DNA of 64,000 nt. Source: Chitinophagaceae bacterium. Lineage in GTDB: Bacteria; Bacteroidota; Bacteroidia; Chitinophagales; Chitinophagaceae. Position numbers and translations under genes: made by a program. Below, one piece after another: positions 16,274-24,364 of the stretch; within the stretch, counting starts at the first letter, position 1; each line of letters starts with the position of its first letter. The notes under the pieces were generated by a model that saw only the letters and a list, made by a program, of their open reading frames with translations, was not told the DNA's origin and did not search any database. The DNA lies in assembly GCA_023957575.1 (NCBI GenBank), contig JAMLGU010000002.1, forward strand, positions 248,001 to 312,000, read 5' to 3'.

Positions 16274-19202
16274 AGCTTCGTGGTTTATAACTTACCATTT
16301 CCATATAATGCACTTCGATGCTGTAAACGCCAAAGTCTTCTGTTACCTTGCCGCTTATTCTATAAAAGCCGGTGGTTTTGAAAGGATATCGGGCGGCAGA
16401 TTCGGGAAAATGCACGGTATCAATCCAGTCGAGATGACTGTCCACAAAAGTGCCAAAAAACATATAGTCCTTGTGTTTGGTGGTAACATGCTTTCGGGTG
16501 ATGAAATAGGCCAGCACGGTTACTTTTTTTCCCACATATCGGTTCAGGTCTCTGGCTGCCACATATTTTTTGGGATCATCATTCACTAAGCCAAAAGGAT
16601 TGGTGAGCGGGAAGCCCAGTATTTCTATCTGGTCGTACAAATCGTCAATGGGCGAATCGTTGAGGTCGGGCAACTCAAACACTACTGTTTCTGTTTTAAA
16701 CATAGACTGCATGCCTGCTGCAATTTTTACACTTTTTTTCTGCAAAAAATTGGCTTCCCACAAAAGCCGTTTTTTTGACTTACCTGTAAACCCGAAAGCG
16801 CCCACGCTGATCAGCAAATTCAATTGCTCCAGCCCGGGGCTGATTCTCTCGATAAACTCCTGCAGGTGCAGGTAAGAGCCTTTGCTTTTTCTGTCGTCCA
16901 GAATTTTTTCGATCAACAACTCTTGAAGCCCTTTGATGTGGATGAAGCCTGCATATACCGTGTTGCCTGAAATATGGGTATTGAAATCGCTGTTATTGAT
17001 GCAGGGCGGATGTATATTGCCACCCCATTTCAGCAGTTCCAAAAAATATAATTCTCTGGAATAGAAACCTCCAAAATTATTAATCACTGCTACCATAAAT
17101 TCTTTCGGGTAATAAGTTTTCAGGTAAAGGCTCTGATAGCTCTCTACCGCAAAGGAGGCGCTGTGTGCTTTATTGAAACTGTAGCCTGCAAAGCTTTGCA
17201 TCTGCCGCCATACTTCGGTTGCCAGTTCTTTGGAGTGGCCTATTTTTTCGCAGTTGGCCATAAATTTGTCGTGTATCATGTTAAACTCGTTCAGGCTTCT
17301 GTATTTGCCGCTCATGGCGCGCCTCAGGATATCGGCTTCGCCCAAATCTAATTGGGCAAAGTAGTGGGCAATCTTTATTACATCTTCCTGATACACCATC
17401 ACGCCAAAGGTTTCGGACAGATGTTCTTTGAACAAAGGATGCAGGTACCTGACGGCGCTTCGGTTGTGATATCGGGTGATGTACTCGCGCATCATCCCGC
17501 TCTCGGCCACGCCGGGGCGGATGATGGACGAAGCAGCTACCAAGGTGAGGTAATCGTCGCAGCGCAACTTTTTCAGCAGGCCGCGCATGGCCGGAGATTC
17601 GATGTAAAAGCAACCGATGGTATTGGCTTCGCGAATCATGTTTTTGATGCGCTCATCTTTTTTAAATGCGGCAATATCGTGAATGTTTACGTTGATGCCT
17701 TTGTTTTTTTTAATCAGGTTTAAGCAGTCTCTGATGTGTCCTAATCCCCGTTGACTGAGGATGTCAAACTTATTGAGGCCGATATCTTCGGCGCTAAACA
17801 TATCCATCTGTGTAGTCTGAAAACCTTTGGGCGGCATGAACATGGCCGCATAATTGGTAATAGGTTTTTCGGAAATCAACATGCCGCAGGGATGCAGCGA
17901 CATGATGTTGGGAAATTTGTATAAAAGTCTGCCATACTGCAATATCAGTTTTTGTATATGGTCAGTAGGCATGCTGCTTTTTTGCAATGTCTTTATTTCA
18001 TCTGCCGGCAGGCCAAATACTTTGCCCAACTGTTGTATGATGGCATCGTGTTTGAAGGTGGATACCGAGCCCAGCAATGCCACATAACCTTTTCCATATC
18101 GTTTGAAGATATAATCCATCACCTCATCTCTGTCTGCCCAGGAAAAATCAATATCAAAATCGGGAGGGCTGGTCCGGTGTGGATTTAAAAACCGTTCAAA
18201 AAACAAATTGAGTTCTATCGGATCCACATCGGTTATGTAAAGACAGTATGCGACAATGGAATTGGCGCCGCTGCCTCTGCCTACATGATAAAAGCCTCTG
18301 CCTTGTGCGTAGCGCACAATATCCCAGTTGATGAGGAAATAGCTGTTGAACCCCAGATCATTGATTATCTTTAGTTCTTTTTGCAACCGTTCAACAGCAA
18401 TTTTGTTTTTGCTGCCGTAGCGCTGTCTGAAACCATCTAAAGCCAGTTTTTCTAACAGTATCTTGTCATCGGTCGGAGAACCGCCGTAGGTATTCTTGGT
18501 TTTGTCGGAGTGAAATGTCATTTCAATACTGCACTCATCCAAAAGCTTGTAAGTATTCAAAACGAGGTCGGGGTAAAGTTTGAATTTTTCGAGCAGTTGG
18601 CCCGGAGGGTAAAACAGTTCGTCTGCATCGGCCTGGTCTTCGGGCAAGAGGTGGGAGAGGAGAATGTTTTTGTCAATGCAGCGCAGTAGCCGGTGCAGGG
18701 CATGGTATATTTTATTCTGAAAGGTAACGGGCTGCATCACCACAAATCTGTTTTCACGACCTTTATATCCGTATTGCTCCAGCAGGTGCAATTTGCTGAA
18801 CCTGATACCTATTCTTTCGTTCATCAGAAGATCAACGGCAGGCTTGATGCCGGGCGGGTAAATGATAAATATATCTTCACAAGGGGTTGTATCGAAACGG
18901 CAGGGAAAGTCTTTTTTGTCAATCAGGTGTTCCGATAAGAAATCGTGAATCCATTTCAGACCGTTATTGTTTTTGGCAATCAACAGATAGAGTAGCCGGT
19001 TTTCATTTCTTATTTCTGCCCCTATAACCGGTTTTATGTTTTTTTGTCGGCACAGTTTTACAAACTCCCAGCAGTCATAAGTATTGTTTATATTGGTAAG
19101 CGCCAGTGTGTGTATGCCGGCCTCCGCAGCCGTGTTCACCAGCGCTTCGGTAGAAAAAGTGCCGTATCGGAAACTATAATAAGTTTTACAGTTGATATAC
19201 AT
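16260..19202 (-). CDS. short DnaE-type DNA polymerase III alpha subunit, mutagenesis type
   Basis: 980 residues, shorter than replicative DnaE (about 1160) because it ends soon after the OB-fold (VTVLAYFITRKHVTTKHKDYM). The polymerase is intact by motif: GRGSGANS near 308-315, PDFDIDFSW with acids at 348, 350 and 352, and KFDILSQRGL for the third acid. The N-terminal PHP domain has lost its metal ligands: where relatives read HLHVHSxYS and DHGN, this protein reads NCKTYYS and NINN. Overlap with dinB suggests an ImuC/DnaE2-like translesion role. Its promoter is covered by a palindrome. A second, replicative dnaE should exist elsewhere in the genome. Confidence 0.88.
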   Translation of the reverse strand: MYINCKTYYSFRYGTFSTEALVNTAAEAGIHTLALTNINNTYDCWEFVKLCRQKNIKPVIGAEIRNENRLLYLLIAKNNNGLKWIHDFLSEHLIDKKDFPCRFDTTPCEDIFIIYPPGIKPAVDLLMNERIGIRFSKLHLLEQYGYKGRENRFVVMQPVTFQNKIYHALHRLLRCIDKNILLSHLLPEDQADADELFYPPGQLLEKFKLYPDLVLNTYKLLDECSIEMTFHSDKTKNTYGGSPTDDKILLEKLALDGFRQRYGSKNKIAVERLQKELKIINDLGFNSYFLINWDIVRYAQGRGFYHVGRGSGANSIVAYCLYITDVDPIELNLFFERFLNPHRTSPPDFDIDFSWADRDEVMDYIFKRYGKGYVALLGSVSTFKHDAIIQQLGKVFGLPADEIKTLQKSSMPTDHIQKLILQYGRLLYKFPNIMSLHPCGMLISEKPITNYAAMFMPPKGFQTTQMDMFSAEDIGLNKFDILSQRGLGHIRDCLNLIKKNKGINVNIHDIAAFKKDERIKNMIREANTIGCFYIESPAMRGLLKKLRCDDYLTLVAASSIIRPGVAESGMMREYITRYHNRSAVRYLHPLFKEHLSETFGVMVYQEDVIKIAHYFAQLDLGEADILRRAMSGKYRSLNEFNMIHDKFMANCEKIGHSKELATEVWRQMQSFAGYSFNKAHSASFAVESYQSLYLKTYYPKEFMVAVINNFGGFYSRELYFLELLKWGGNIHPPCINNSDFNTHISGNTVYAGFIHIKGLQELLIEKILDDRKSKGSYLHLQEFIERISPGLEQLNLLISVGAFGFTGKSKKRLLWEANFLQKKSVKIAAGMQSMFKTETVVFELPDLNDSPIDDLYDQIEILGFPLTNPFGLVNDDPKKYVAARDLNRYVGKKVTVLAYFITRKHVTTKHKDYMFFGTFVDSHLDWIDTVHFPESAARYPFKTTGFYRISGKVTEDFGVYSIEVHYMEMVSYKPRSYDHL

Positions 19203-19214
19203 ATACTAATAATA

Positions 19215-19232
19215 TTAGCAAATATATGCTAA
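19215..19232. promoter_or_regulatory. palindromic operator candidate on the dnaE-dinB promoter
   Basis: TTAGCA-AATATA-TGCTAA is a perfect 6+6 inverted repeat with a 6-base spacer, and it covers the -7 box. A dimeric repressor bound here would block transcription. Gene content suggests a LexA-type SOS repressor, but no regulator gene is in the window to confirm this. Confidence 0.6.
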
Positions 19233-19250
19233 ATAAATTTGTGTATCAAA
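19219..19250 (-). promoter_or_regulatory. Bacteroidota promoter of the dnaE-dinB operon
   Basis: Minus strand: TTTG (19250-19247), then exactly 20 bases, then TATATTTG (19226-19219), a full match to the TTTG/TAnnTTTG pattern. The start codon of the dnaE-type gene is 16 bases further on. Confidence 0.75.
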
Positions 19251-19255
19251 AAAAA

Positions 19256-19284
19256 TTAATTCCGGAATGATTGAGTGAGGGTAG
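19256..19284. repeat. 29-base direct repeat, left copy
   Basis: TTAATTCCGGAATGATTG then A then GTGAGGGTAG. It recurs at 22836-22864 with a single mismatch (A to C) and includes the 10-base palindrome ATTCCGGAAT. The two copies bracket the three-gene M6 peptidase cassette. Confidence 0.8.
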
Positions 19285-19484
19285 AATAGTGTTCGGGCAG
19301 GATAAACATATCACTCATTGAATTTAAGAAAAAATTCTAAGGCTTCGCCGCCAACAAGTCTGTAGTTTTCCATAAATCATTTATTAACCACTTTGAATGT
19401 GTGCCCTCCTGAGTTTGCCGAAGGTGGGCTGTAATCACTTCGTTGTGTGAGCAGTTTTGGATAGAAGTATATGCAGGAAAATAG
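19285..19484. other. gene-free stretch downstream of the cassette
   Basis: Together with its surroundings this fills the roughly 350-base gap between the dnaE promoter and the cassette. No gene, RNA or further repeat is visible apart from the direct repeat on its left and the terminator on its right. Confidence 0.5.
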
Positions 19485-19521
19485 AAAAAAGAGGTTGTTT
19501 TTTTCTTTAGGAACAACCTCT
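19485..19521 (-). terminator. intrinsic terminator of the M6 peptidase cassette
   Basis: AGAGGTTGTT (19490-19499) and AACAACCTCT (19512-19521) form a 10-base stem. On the minus strand it is followed by a run of six T. It lies 36 bases after the last gene of the cassette. Confidence 0.8.
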
Positions 19522-19556
19522 TTGGTTTGTTTTATTCACTTATTTGTATAACCGGA

Positions 19557-19997
19557 TTATTTGGATGACTTAGAAGCGCTCTGCTTACGTTTTTTGGCTT
19601 CAGCCGAAGCTGATTGCTTAGGTGCATTTCTCGTAAGGGGTGGCGGGGTGTCCGCATTTGAAGTGTCATCAGCTTGTTGGCCAGCTTGCACTGGTGGAGG
19701 CTCCGATTCGATATCACTTACGTCCGAAGATTGGGTATGTTCCAAAACGGGTGGCGGTTCAGATGTACTGTCCGAAGCGGCATCAGAATTATTCCCAGCC
19801 GCTTGAGGAGGGGGATCGCCTACATACTCCATGCCGGGTGCATTAGAGATGCCTTCCGAAGGATCAGGCGGGGGCTCCGTGTGAACAATGGGGCCTTCGG
19901 ATGCGGGATTGCCTGTATTGCTGCCTGCATTGCCATGCATCAATTCTTTTAATCCTTCTAAGGAATCCGATTCGTAACTTATTTTATAATAAGGCAT
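19557..19997 (-). CDS. small Pro-Pro-Pro repeat protein, unknown
   Basis: 146 residues in three parts: a short N-terminal segment (MPYYKISYESDSLEGLKELMHG), a low-complexity acidic middle with five PPP blocks (TEPPPDPSEG, GDPPPQAAG, SEPPPVLE, SEPPPVQAG, TPPPLTR) about 15-20 residues apart, and a basic C-terminal tail (RKQSASKSSK). There is no signal peptide or membrane helix. I recognise no family. It is last in the operon, 31 bases after the small-domain gene. PPP stretches usually require EF-P for translation. A disordered linker, adaptor or secreted partner role is possible; none is shown. Confidence 0.6.
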   Translation of the reverse strand: MPYYKISYESDSLEGLKELMHGNAGSNTGNPASEGPIVHTEPPPDPSEGISNAPGMEYVGDPPPQAAGNNSDAASDSTSEPPPVLEHTQSSDVSDIESEPPPVQAGQQADDTSNADTPPPLTRNAPKQSASAEAKKRKQSASKSSK

Positions 19998-20028
19998 AGG
20001 ATTTTATTTTATAGATTGATAATAGTAT

Positions 20029-20259
20029 TTAGGCCATATATACACCGGTAATCTTATTACCGTTTATATCTACATTCACGTTTTTGTTATGCATTTTTGC
20101 GGTGGCTAATATGTCCAGAATATTGGTTACGCCATCAGCAGAAGTTGGCGCTATTTGAATCCAGCCTGTTAATCCAGGAATTCCATCTATTATGGCATGA
20201 CACCATTTTGTATTGGCCGCTGCTGAAATGTTCTTTACTTTTTTATTATTGTACCACAT
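20029..20259 (-). CDS. stand-alone copy of the M6 peptidase C-terminal domain
   Basis: From the ATG at 20259 it is 76 residues beginning MWYNNKKVKNIS; an ATG at 20307 would add 16 residues. It aligns along its whole length with the last 75 residues of the upstream peptidase: W.NKKV, then W-H-II-G-PG, then SADGVTN-L-IL, then N-K-VNV and a final VY, about 30 identities by eye. There is no signal peptide. The 'ADGVTNxLxIL..A...NKxVNV' pattern recalls the small OB-fold B subunits of AB5 toxins, but that likeness is weak. It starts 96 bases after the peptidase stop (20259 versus 20356). Confidence 0.65.
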   Translation of the reverse strand: MWYNNKKVKNISAAANTKWCHAIIDGIPGLTGWIQIAPTSADGVTNILDILATAKMHNKNVNVDINGNKITGVYMA

Positions 20260-20355
20260 AAAATTTAAGTTTATTTGTTTGAAAAAAATTGTTTGAATCA
20301 AAGACAATGTCTTTAGTAAATAATTAAGGAAAATTGAAATGAAATTGTAAACCGT

Positions 20356-22077
20356 TTATAAGTAAACGCTTCTTACTTGTCCTGTTTCAGTGAAATAAAC
20401 ATTAACAGGCTTATTTTGGTGGTGTGCCTCAGTAAGGATTATTAATACGTTGGTAACACCATCGGCTGATAATGGTTCTATTCTACGCCAACCGGGGAAA
20501 CCTTCAATGATAACGTGTGACCATACGGGAGAGTCGTCGCCGCTTACCTGTATTACCTTTTTGTTAAATACCCATCCGGCAGTACCCAGCGCTTTAAAGG
20601 TCATTACAGCACCTGATGCGGAGATGTTGGAAATGTGCAGGCCTGAGTTGCTATTATCCCACCATTTGCTGTTGGGCGATGTAGTGTCCGAAAAAGAATT
20701 ACCGGAAACATACAAATCATTAGCGTCTCCGCCATTGACTTTCTTTTCCAAATCAAACTTATTATCGGCCTGTTCTATTGAGCACAAATAGTGTTTTGCA
20801 GGTGTCATTTGTTCGTTTGAGTTATTTCCGGTTTCATCAATATGCCAGATAGCAAGACCCGAGTCTGGAAGAAAGCTGTCTCTGCCGGTTTTTTGCCGGT
20901 TTTCTACAATAAAATATTCGGTTGCATTTTTTTTGTGAATGTAAAAGTCATTGTTGGCTGCATTCAGGGTGGCTGTTATGCCTGGTGTAATAGTTTCTAA
21001 TTTGGTGGCCCAGCCGGCTGTATTTTTTAAGTAAGCCCCAATCTGTACAGGGTTTTTATCATTGCCTCCATAGCACATCAGGCAATAATTTCCTACACCG
21101 TATGACTCGTACCCGTAATCGTACAAGTCAGGGAAATTGCAAATCATGTGGCCGTTTTCGTGGCAAAAGGTGCGAAGTGTAAGCGCACTGCCCATATTGG
21201 TAATTTGGTAATCGCTAAATTTTTTACTGCCACCCACGTTATATGGAGAAGCTAAGCTCCACTGGTGAGGCCATAAACCTTCGCTCCAATTGTTAACGCG
21301 GTCACCTACGTAAAAGACGTTTAATGCATAAATATAACCGCTGCTATCTGCAGTAAGCTGACTAAAGTTGAATCCCTGTGCTTTCAAATGGTCCAATGCT
21401 TCGGTAATGAGCTGCCTGGCTCGGGTGCCAAAAGCTACACCAGGGTCAGTATAATAGGAACGATTATGGGCTGCCCTGTAATACTGGGTTACCACATTGG
21501 TGTAAGTAAGCTTGTTTCGCGAATTGAACTGGAAATAGTCCTTGACAGAACCGTTATTTCCAAATCCTGAATAACCGGTTTTGTTACAGAAATTATCTAC
21601 CTCTGCCCGGCTAATAGTAGGCGCTACATCAGGAAATTCAATCAGAATGCATAGCCCCTTATAATTGCCTACAGTGGGAGCCGATAATGGTTCGGCCATT
21701 AAGCCTCCTTCCAGACTTCGAAGGGTAAGCGCTTTCCTTTCTGCTCGTCTTTGTTGCCACCGGGTAGAGAATCCTGAATCAACCAATGCCTTGGTGGCAA
21801 GAGATCGAGTAACATTTCGGGCAGGTTTCAGGTGCTTTTCTAATCCGAGTTTTTTAGGAGATACCTCTCCAACTCGCCGGCCTGATGATTGCAGCGGCTC
21901 ATCGTCAGAAGTGGTAGCTGCATAACAGTAGTAGCCAGATTGTGGATCCTTAACTACGGTGTAACCGTCCTCCGTTTCAAAATGAGCGTAGAACTGGTTT
22001 CCGGAGCCAACCACCTGTACTGTGCTACCATCGGGATTTGTGAAAGTAAAACTTTCATTGATAAATGGTGTGGGCAT
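20356..22077 (-). CDS. M6-type (immune inhibitor A-like) metallopeptidase with extra C-terminal domain
   Basis: 573 residues. The first 60 residues (FTNPDGSTVQV..., HFETEDGYTVVKDPQSGYYCYA) match the N-terminal segment of M6 peptidases, which normally follows a signal peptide; none is present and an in-frame stop precedes the ATG closely. The zinc motif is HENGH in TFCHENGHMICNFPDLYDYG. The remaining M6 core (GVGNYCLMCYGG, AIWHIDETG, ANDLYVSG) is present. The last 75 residues form a separate domain that the next gene encodes alone. It has its own promoter (22110-22140) and leads a three-gene operon. Substrate and export route are unknown. Confidence 0.82.
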   Translation of the reverse strand: MPTPFINESFTFTNPDGSTVQVVGSGNQFYAHFETEDGYTVVKDPQSGYYCYAATTSDDEPLQSSGRRVGEVSPKKLGLEKHLKPARNVTRSLATKALVDSGFSTRWQQRRAERKALTLRSLEGGLMAEPLSAPTVGNYKGLCILIEFPDVAPTISRAEVDNFCNKTGYSGFGNNGSVKDYFQFNSRNKLTYTNVVTQYYRAAHNRSYYTDPGVAFGTRARQLITEALDHLKAQGFNFSQLTADSSGYIYALNVFYVGDRVNNWSEGLWPHQWSLASPYNVGGSKKFSDYQITNMGSALTLRTFCHENGHMICNFPDLYDYGYESYGVGNYCLMCYGGNDKNPVQIGAYLKNTAGWATKLETITPGITATLNAANNDFYIHKKNATEYFIVENRQKTGRDSFLPDSGLAIWHIDETGNNSNEQMTPAKHYLCSIEQADNKFDLEKKVNGGDANDLYVSGNSFSDTTSPNSKWWDNSNSGLHISNISASGAVMTFKALGTAGWVFNKKVIQVSGDDSPVWSHVIIEGFPGWRRIEPLSADGVTNVLIILTEAHHQNKPVNVYFTETGQVRSVYL

Positions 22078-22109
22078 GTGTGTGTTTTTAAAGTTAAAAA
22101 ATATTTATA

Positions 22110-22140
22110 CAAATATAGCGCTCGGTCAAAGGCAAAACAA
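22110..22140 (-). promoter_or_regulatory. promoter of the M6 peptidase operon
   Basis: Minus strand TTG (22140-22138), 20 bases, then TATATTTG (22117-22110). The start codon lies 32 bases downstream. It matches the Bacteroidota promoter pattern. Confidence 0.65.
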
Positions 22141-22745
22141 TACCTAAAATAGGCGATGCAGTATTGGAGGATATGTTTTTTAATAAATTCTTTCTTAAGC
22201 GTATTTTTCATTGGTTATTAGATGATTAGGTATCTGACATTTTTGCGTTATTGACACCTTAAAATGTTTTGAAGGAAATAAATTGGTCAGAACTAATACA
22301 CATACCGGTTAAATTTTTTTGCTAAAAATATAAAGGCAGTACATTTTGTATTGATAGCCTATTAGTAAAGGCCTGATGGTATTGCGGTCATAATGCCGTA
22401 GGAAGTAAATGGAGGGTGAATTTGTATGTCGCAGTGTCTCTTTTTTAATAACAGTATTCCATTATGCCGGGCAAATAAAATAATTCAAGTTGTTACTAAA
22501 AGATAATAAGGTATTGAAAAATACATGAATAAAAGATCAAATTTAAAGTTGTATGACGGATAGTGTGGCTTGGAGTTGTTGCGCATTGCGACAATGGTCT
22601 TAAAAAAATGCGTTAAAAAAATGATTGAGGGTAGTCGTTAAAAAGCCGTGGTTGTTTGAGCGCTGTTTGGTCTTCGTAATAAATGCAAGGTACGGGTTCG
22701 ACGGGTTTAGACTACCGAAATCATTTTTAGTAATTTTTTCAAGAA

Positions 22746-22785
22746 CTTGATTTTTGGTTACACCTTTTTATCAAAGAAAAGTTGG
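22746..22785. repeat. dispersed intergenic repeat fragment
   Basis: CTTGATTTTTGG, then CCTTTTTATCAA, then AAAGTT. The reverse complement of 12703-12740 has the same blocks (CTTGATTTTTG, CTTTTTATCAAG, AAAAGTTTG). The two appear to be copies of one intergenic repeat family. Confidence 0.5.
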
Positions 22786-22835
22786 AAAATGTCTTGTATG
22801 TCAGCAAGGTGGCTAAAATTAATTATTCTAAAAAT

Positions 22836-22864
22836 TTAATTCCGGAATGATTGCGTGAGGGTAG
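22836..22864. repeat. 29-base direct repeat, right copy
   Basis: TTAATTCCGGAATGATTG then C then GTGAGGGTAG, 28 of 29 identical to 19256-19284 and in the same orientation, 3.58 kb away. Confidence 0.8.
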
Positions 22865-23001
22865 GATGGCACCCTGCAGGATTATGCGTTATTTTCTGAA
22901 CAACAGGCAGCCTGAAGGACCGCCTGTTGTTGTATTAATGATAAAATGAATTGAATTGCAGATGATAAGCCTGAAAAATGATTCACATCCAACCGGAATT
23001 A

Positions 23002-24111
23002 TTACTCATTCTGATTAAGAAAAAAATCCACAACTTTATTACCGCCAACCCTGACAGCTTCATCAAACCACTCTTTGCATTTATCGGGATCCTCCTTGAC
23101 CCCAATGCCTTCGTCGTAAAAGTGGGACAGGTATATCATACTTTCCCAGTTACCAAGTTTAGCCGATTTTTCAATCCAGTAAAAAGCCTGTTCAGGGTTT
23201 TTGATATCAAACAATCCTAAATAATAAGCCATGCCGAGTAACTGGTAACTCTCTGTACAGCCCACATCTGCTGAAGCCCTGAGCCAATAATATGCGCTTT
23301 CAAGGTCTCTGCTACCGTCTTCTTTGCAGTACTGAGGTTCCCATTTCAAATACCTGTTCGAAAGATCCAGCAATTCAATGGGTTCCACATTGGCTATTAC
23401 TCTTTTTCTGATATTTTCAAAGAGAACTTCAGTTTCTTCCTGGGTTGATTTCAGTTCCAGCAATTCGAACACTTCGTCATAGGAAGGTATTTCCGGGTCA
23501 AAAAGCTCCATTCGGTTAAGAAACTCTATAATTCTGATTCCGGTCTTTAAATCATTTTCACTGATTGTTACTGAATCATAGTTTTCGGTATTATTTAGCT
23601 GGTCAGTTCTTCCGTAGTCTGATAGTTTTTTTGTCTGGCTGGCAATTTTAACAGATTCGGGTAGCCGAATACCTAAATGCTCTGATAGACAGGTCAGTTT
23701 TTCATAAATGATGGCTTCCCGGGACATTTGCGAATTAATAGGATGATTATTGGCATATTCCACAACCAATGAAATATATACTTCCACCAAAGAATTTGTG
23801 TTTTTTTTGAATAAGTAATTTTTAACTATTTCTATCGGATTGATGATTTGACCATTGCTTAATTCCAGATGATAAATACTGCTTTTGTCTGCAATACTGA
23901 AATTTTTGAGCAGACACCAGCTATAGAGCTGAGAACAATAATTAATGAATGACGCTGTCTCTTCTACTGTATTTCTTTCGATATTAAAACTTCTTATCAT
24001 AGCCTGAAGTCTTCTTACGGAATGAATATCGGGACCAAAGAGCATAGATTCGGCAATTAGGGAATCGTTGTTGAAGGAAAATCGGGAAAAATCTAAATTT
24101 TTTATTTTCAT
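23002..24111 (-). CDS. Sel1-like repeat protein
   Basis: 369 residues, cytoplasmic by appearance. The C-terminal third holds at least three Sel1-type tetratricopeptide-like repeats: SAYYWLRASADVGCTESYQLLGMAYY, then EQAFYWIEKSAKLGNWESMIYLSHFYDEG, then KCKEWFDEAVRVGG. The N-terminal 220 residues are helical and I cannot assign them. Sel1 repeats are protein-interaction scaffolds; the partner is unknown. It lies just outside the right direct repeat and may or may not belong with the M6 cassette. Confidence 0.75.
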   Translation of the reverse strand: MKIKNLDFSRFSFNNDSLIAESMLFGPDIHSVRRLQAMIRSFNIERNTVEETASFINYCSQLYSWCLLKNFSIADKSSIYHLELSNGQIINPIEIVKNYLFKKNTNSLVEVYISLVVEYANNHPINSQMSREAIIYEKLTCLSEHLGIRLPESVKIASQTKKLSDYGRTDQLNNTENYDSVTISENDLKTGIRIIEFLNRMELFDPEIPSYDEVFELLELKSTQEETEVLFENIRKRVIANVEPIELLDLSNRYLKWEPQYCKEDGSRDLESAYYWLRASADVGCTESYQLLGMAYYLGLFDIKNPEQAFYWIEKSAKLGNWESMIYLSHFYDEGIGVKEDPDKCKEWFDEAVRVGGNKVVDFFLNQNE

Positions 24112-24364
24112 AAATTTTAATTTTTAGGTGAATTGAAATATTGCTTTTACAAAAACAGCCCGGCTGTTGCCCATTGTTACCGCATCAGATGATACAGGCC
24201 TGCTTTGCCGGGCAAGGGGCAAAGCAGAAAGAAAATCGGGTACTGCTTTGGTTCTGTTTCAAACCAAACGACTTGACCCCCACTATTTCAAAGAACTATG
24301 CAGAGCTGAATTGCCTCCGATGGTGCCTCCCGAAAAGTATGGGCACACCAATGGCTGCAAAGCA
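24112..24364. other. gene-free stretch beside transposase debris
   Basis: Short frames on both strands show no family resemblance. The stretch is probably part of the decayed insertion region that follows. Confidence 0.4.

Larger units (their letters stand above)
22141..23001. other. 0.86 kb gene-free gap with repeat fragments
   Basis: No credible gene. It holds a partial copy of the direct-repeat motif (AATGATTGAGGGTAG near 22620-22634), a dispersed-repeat fragment at 22746-22785, the right 29-base direct repeat at 22836-22864, and a 10-base hairpin (AACAACAGGC 22899-22908, GCCTGTTGTT 22922-22931) that may mark the end of the Sel1-repeat gene, though no T tract follows. Confidence 0.55.

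Noticed and set aside
17281..17723. Antisense frames inside the dnaE-type gene
   Set aside because: Frames without start context or family resemblance, overlapping a clear coding gene.
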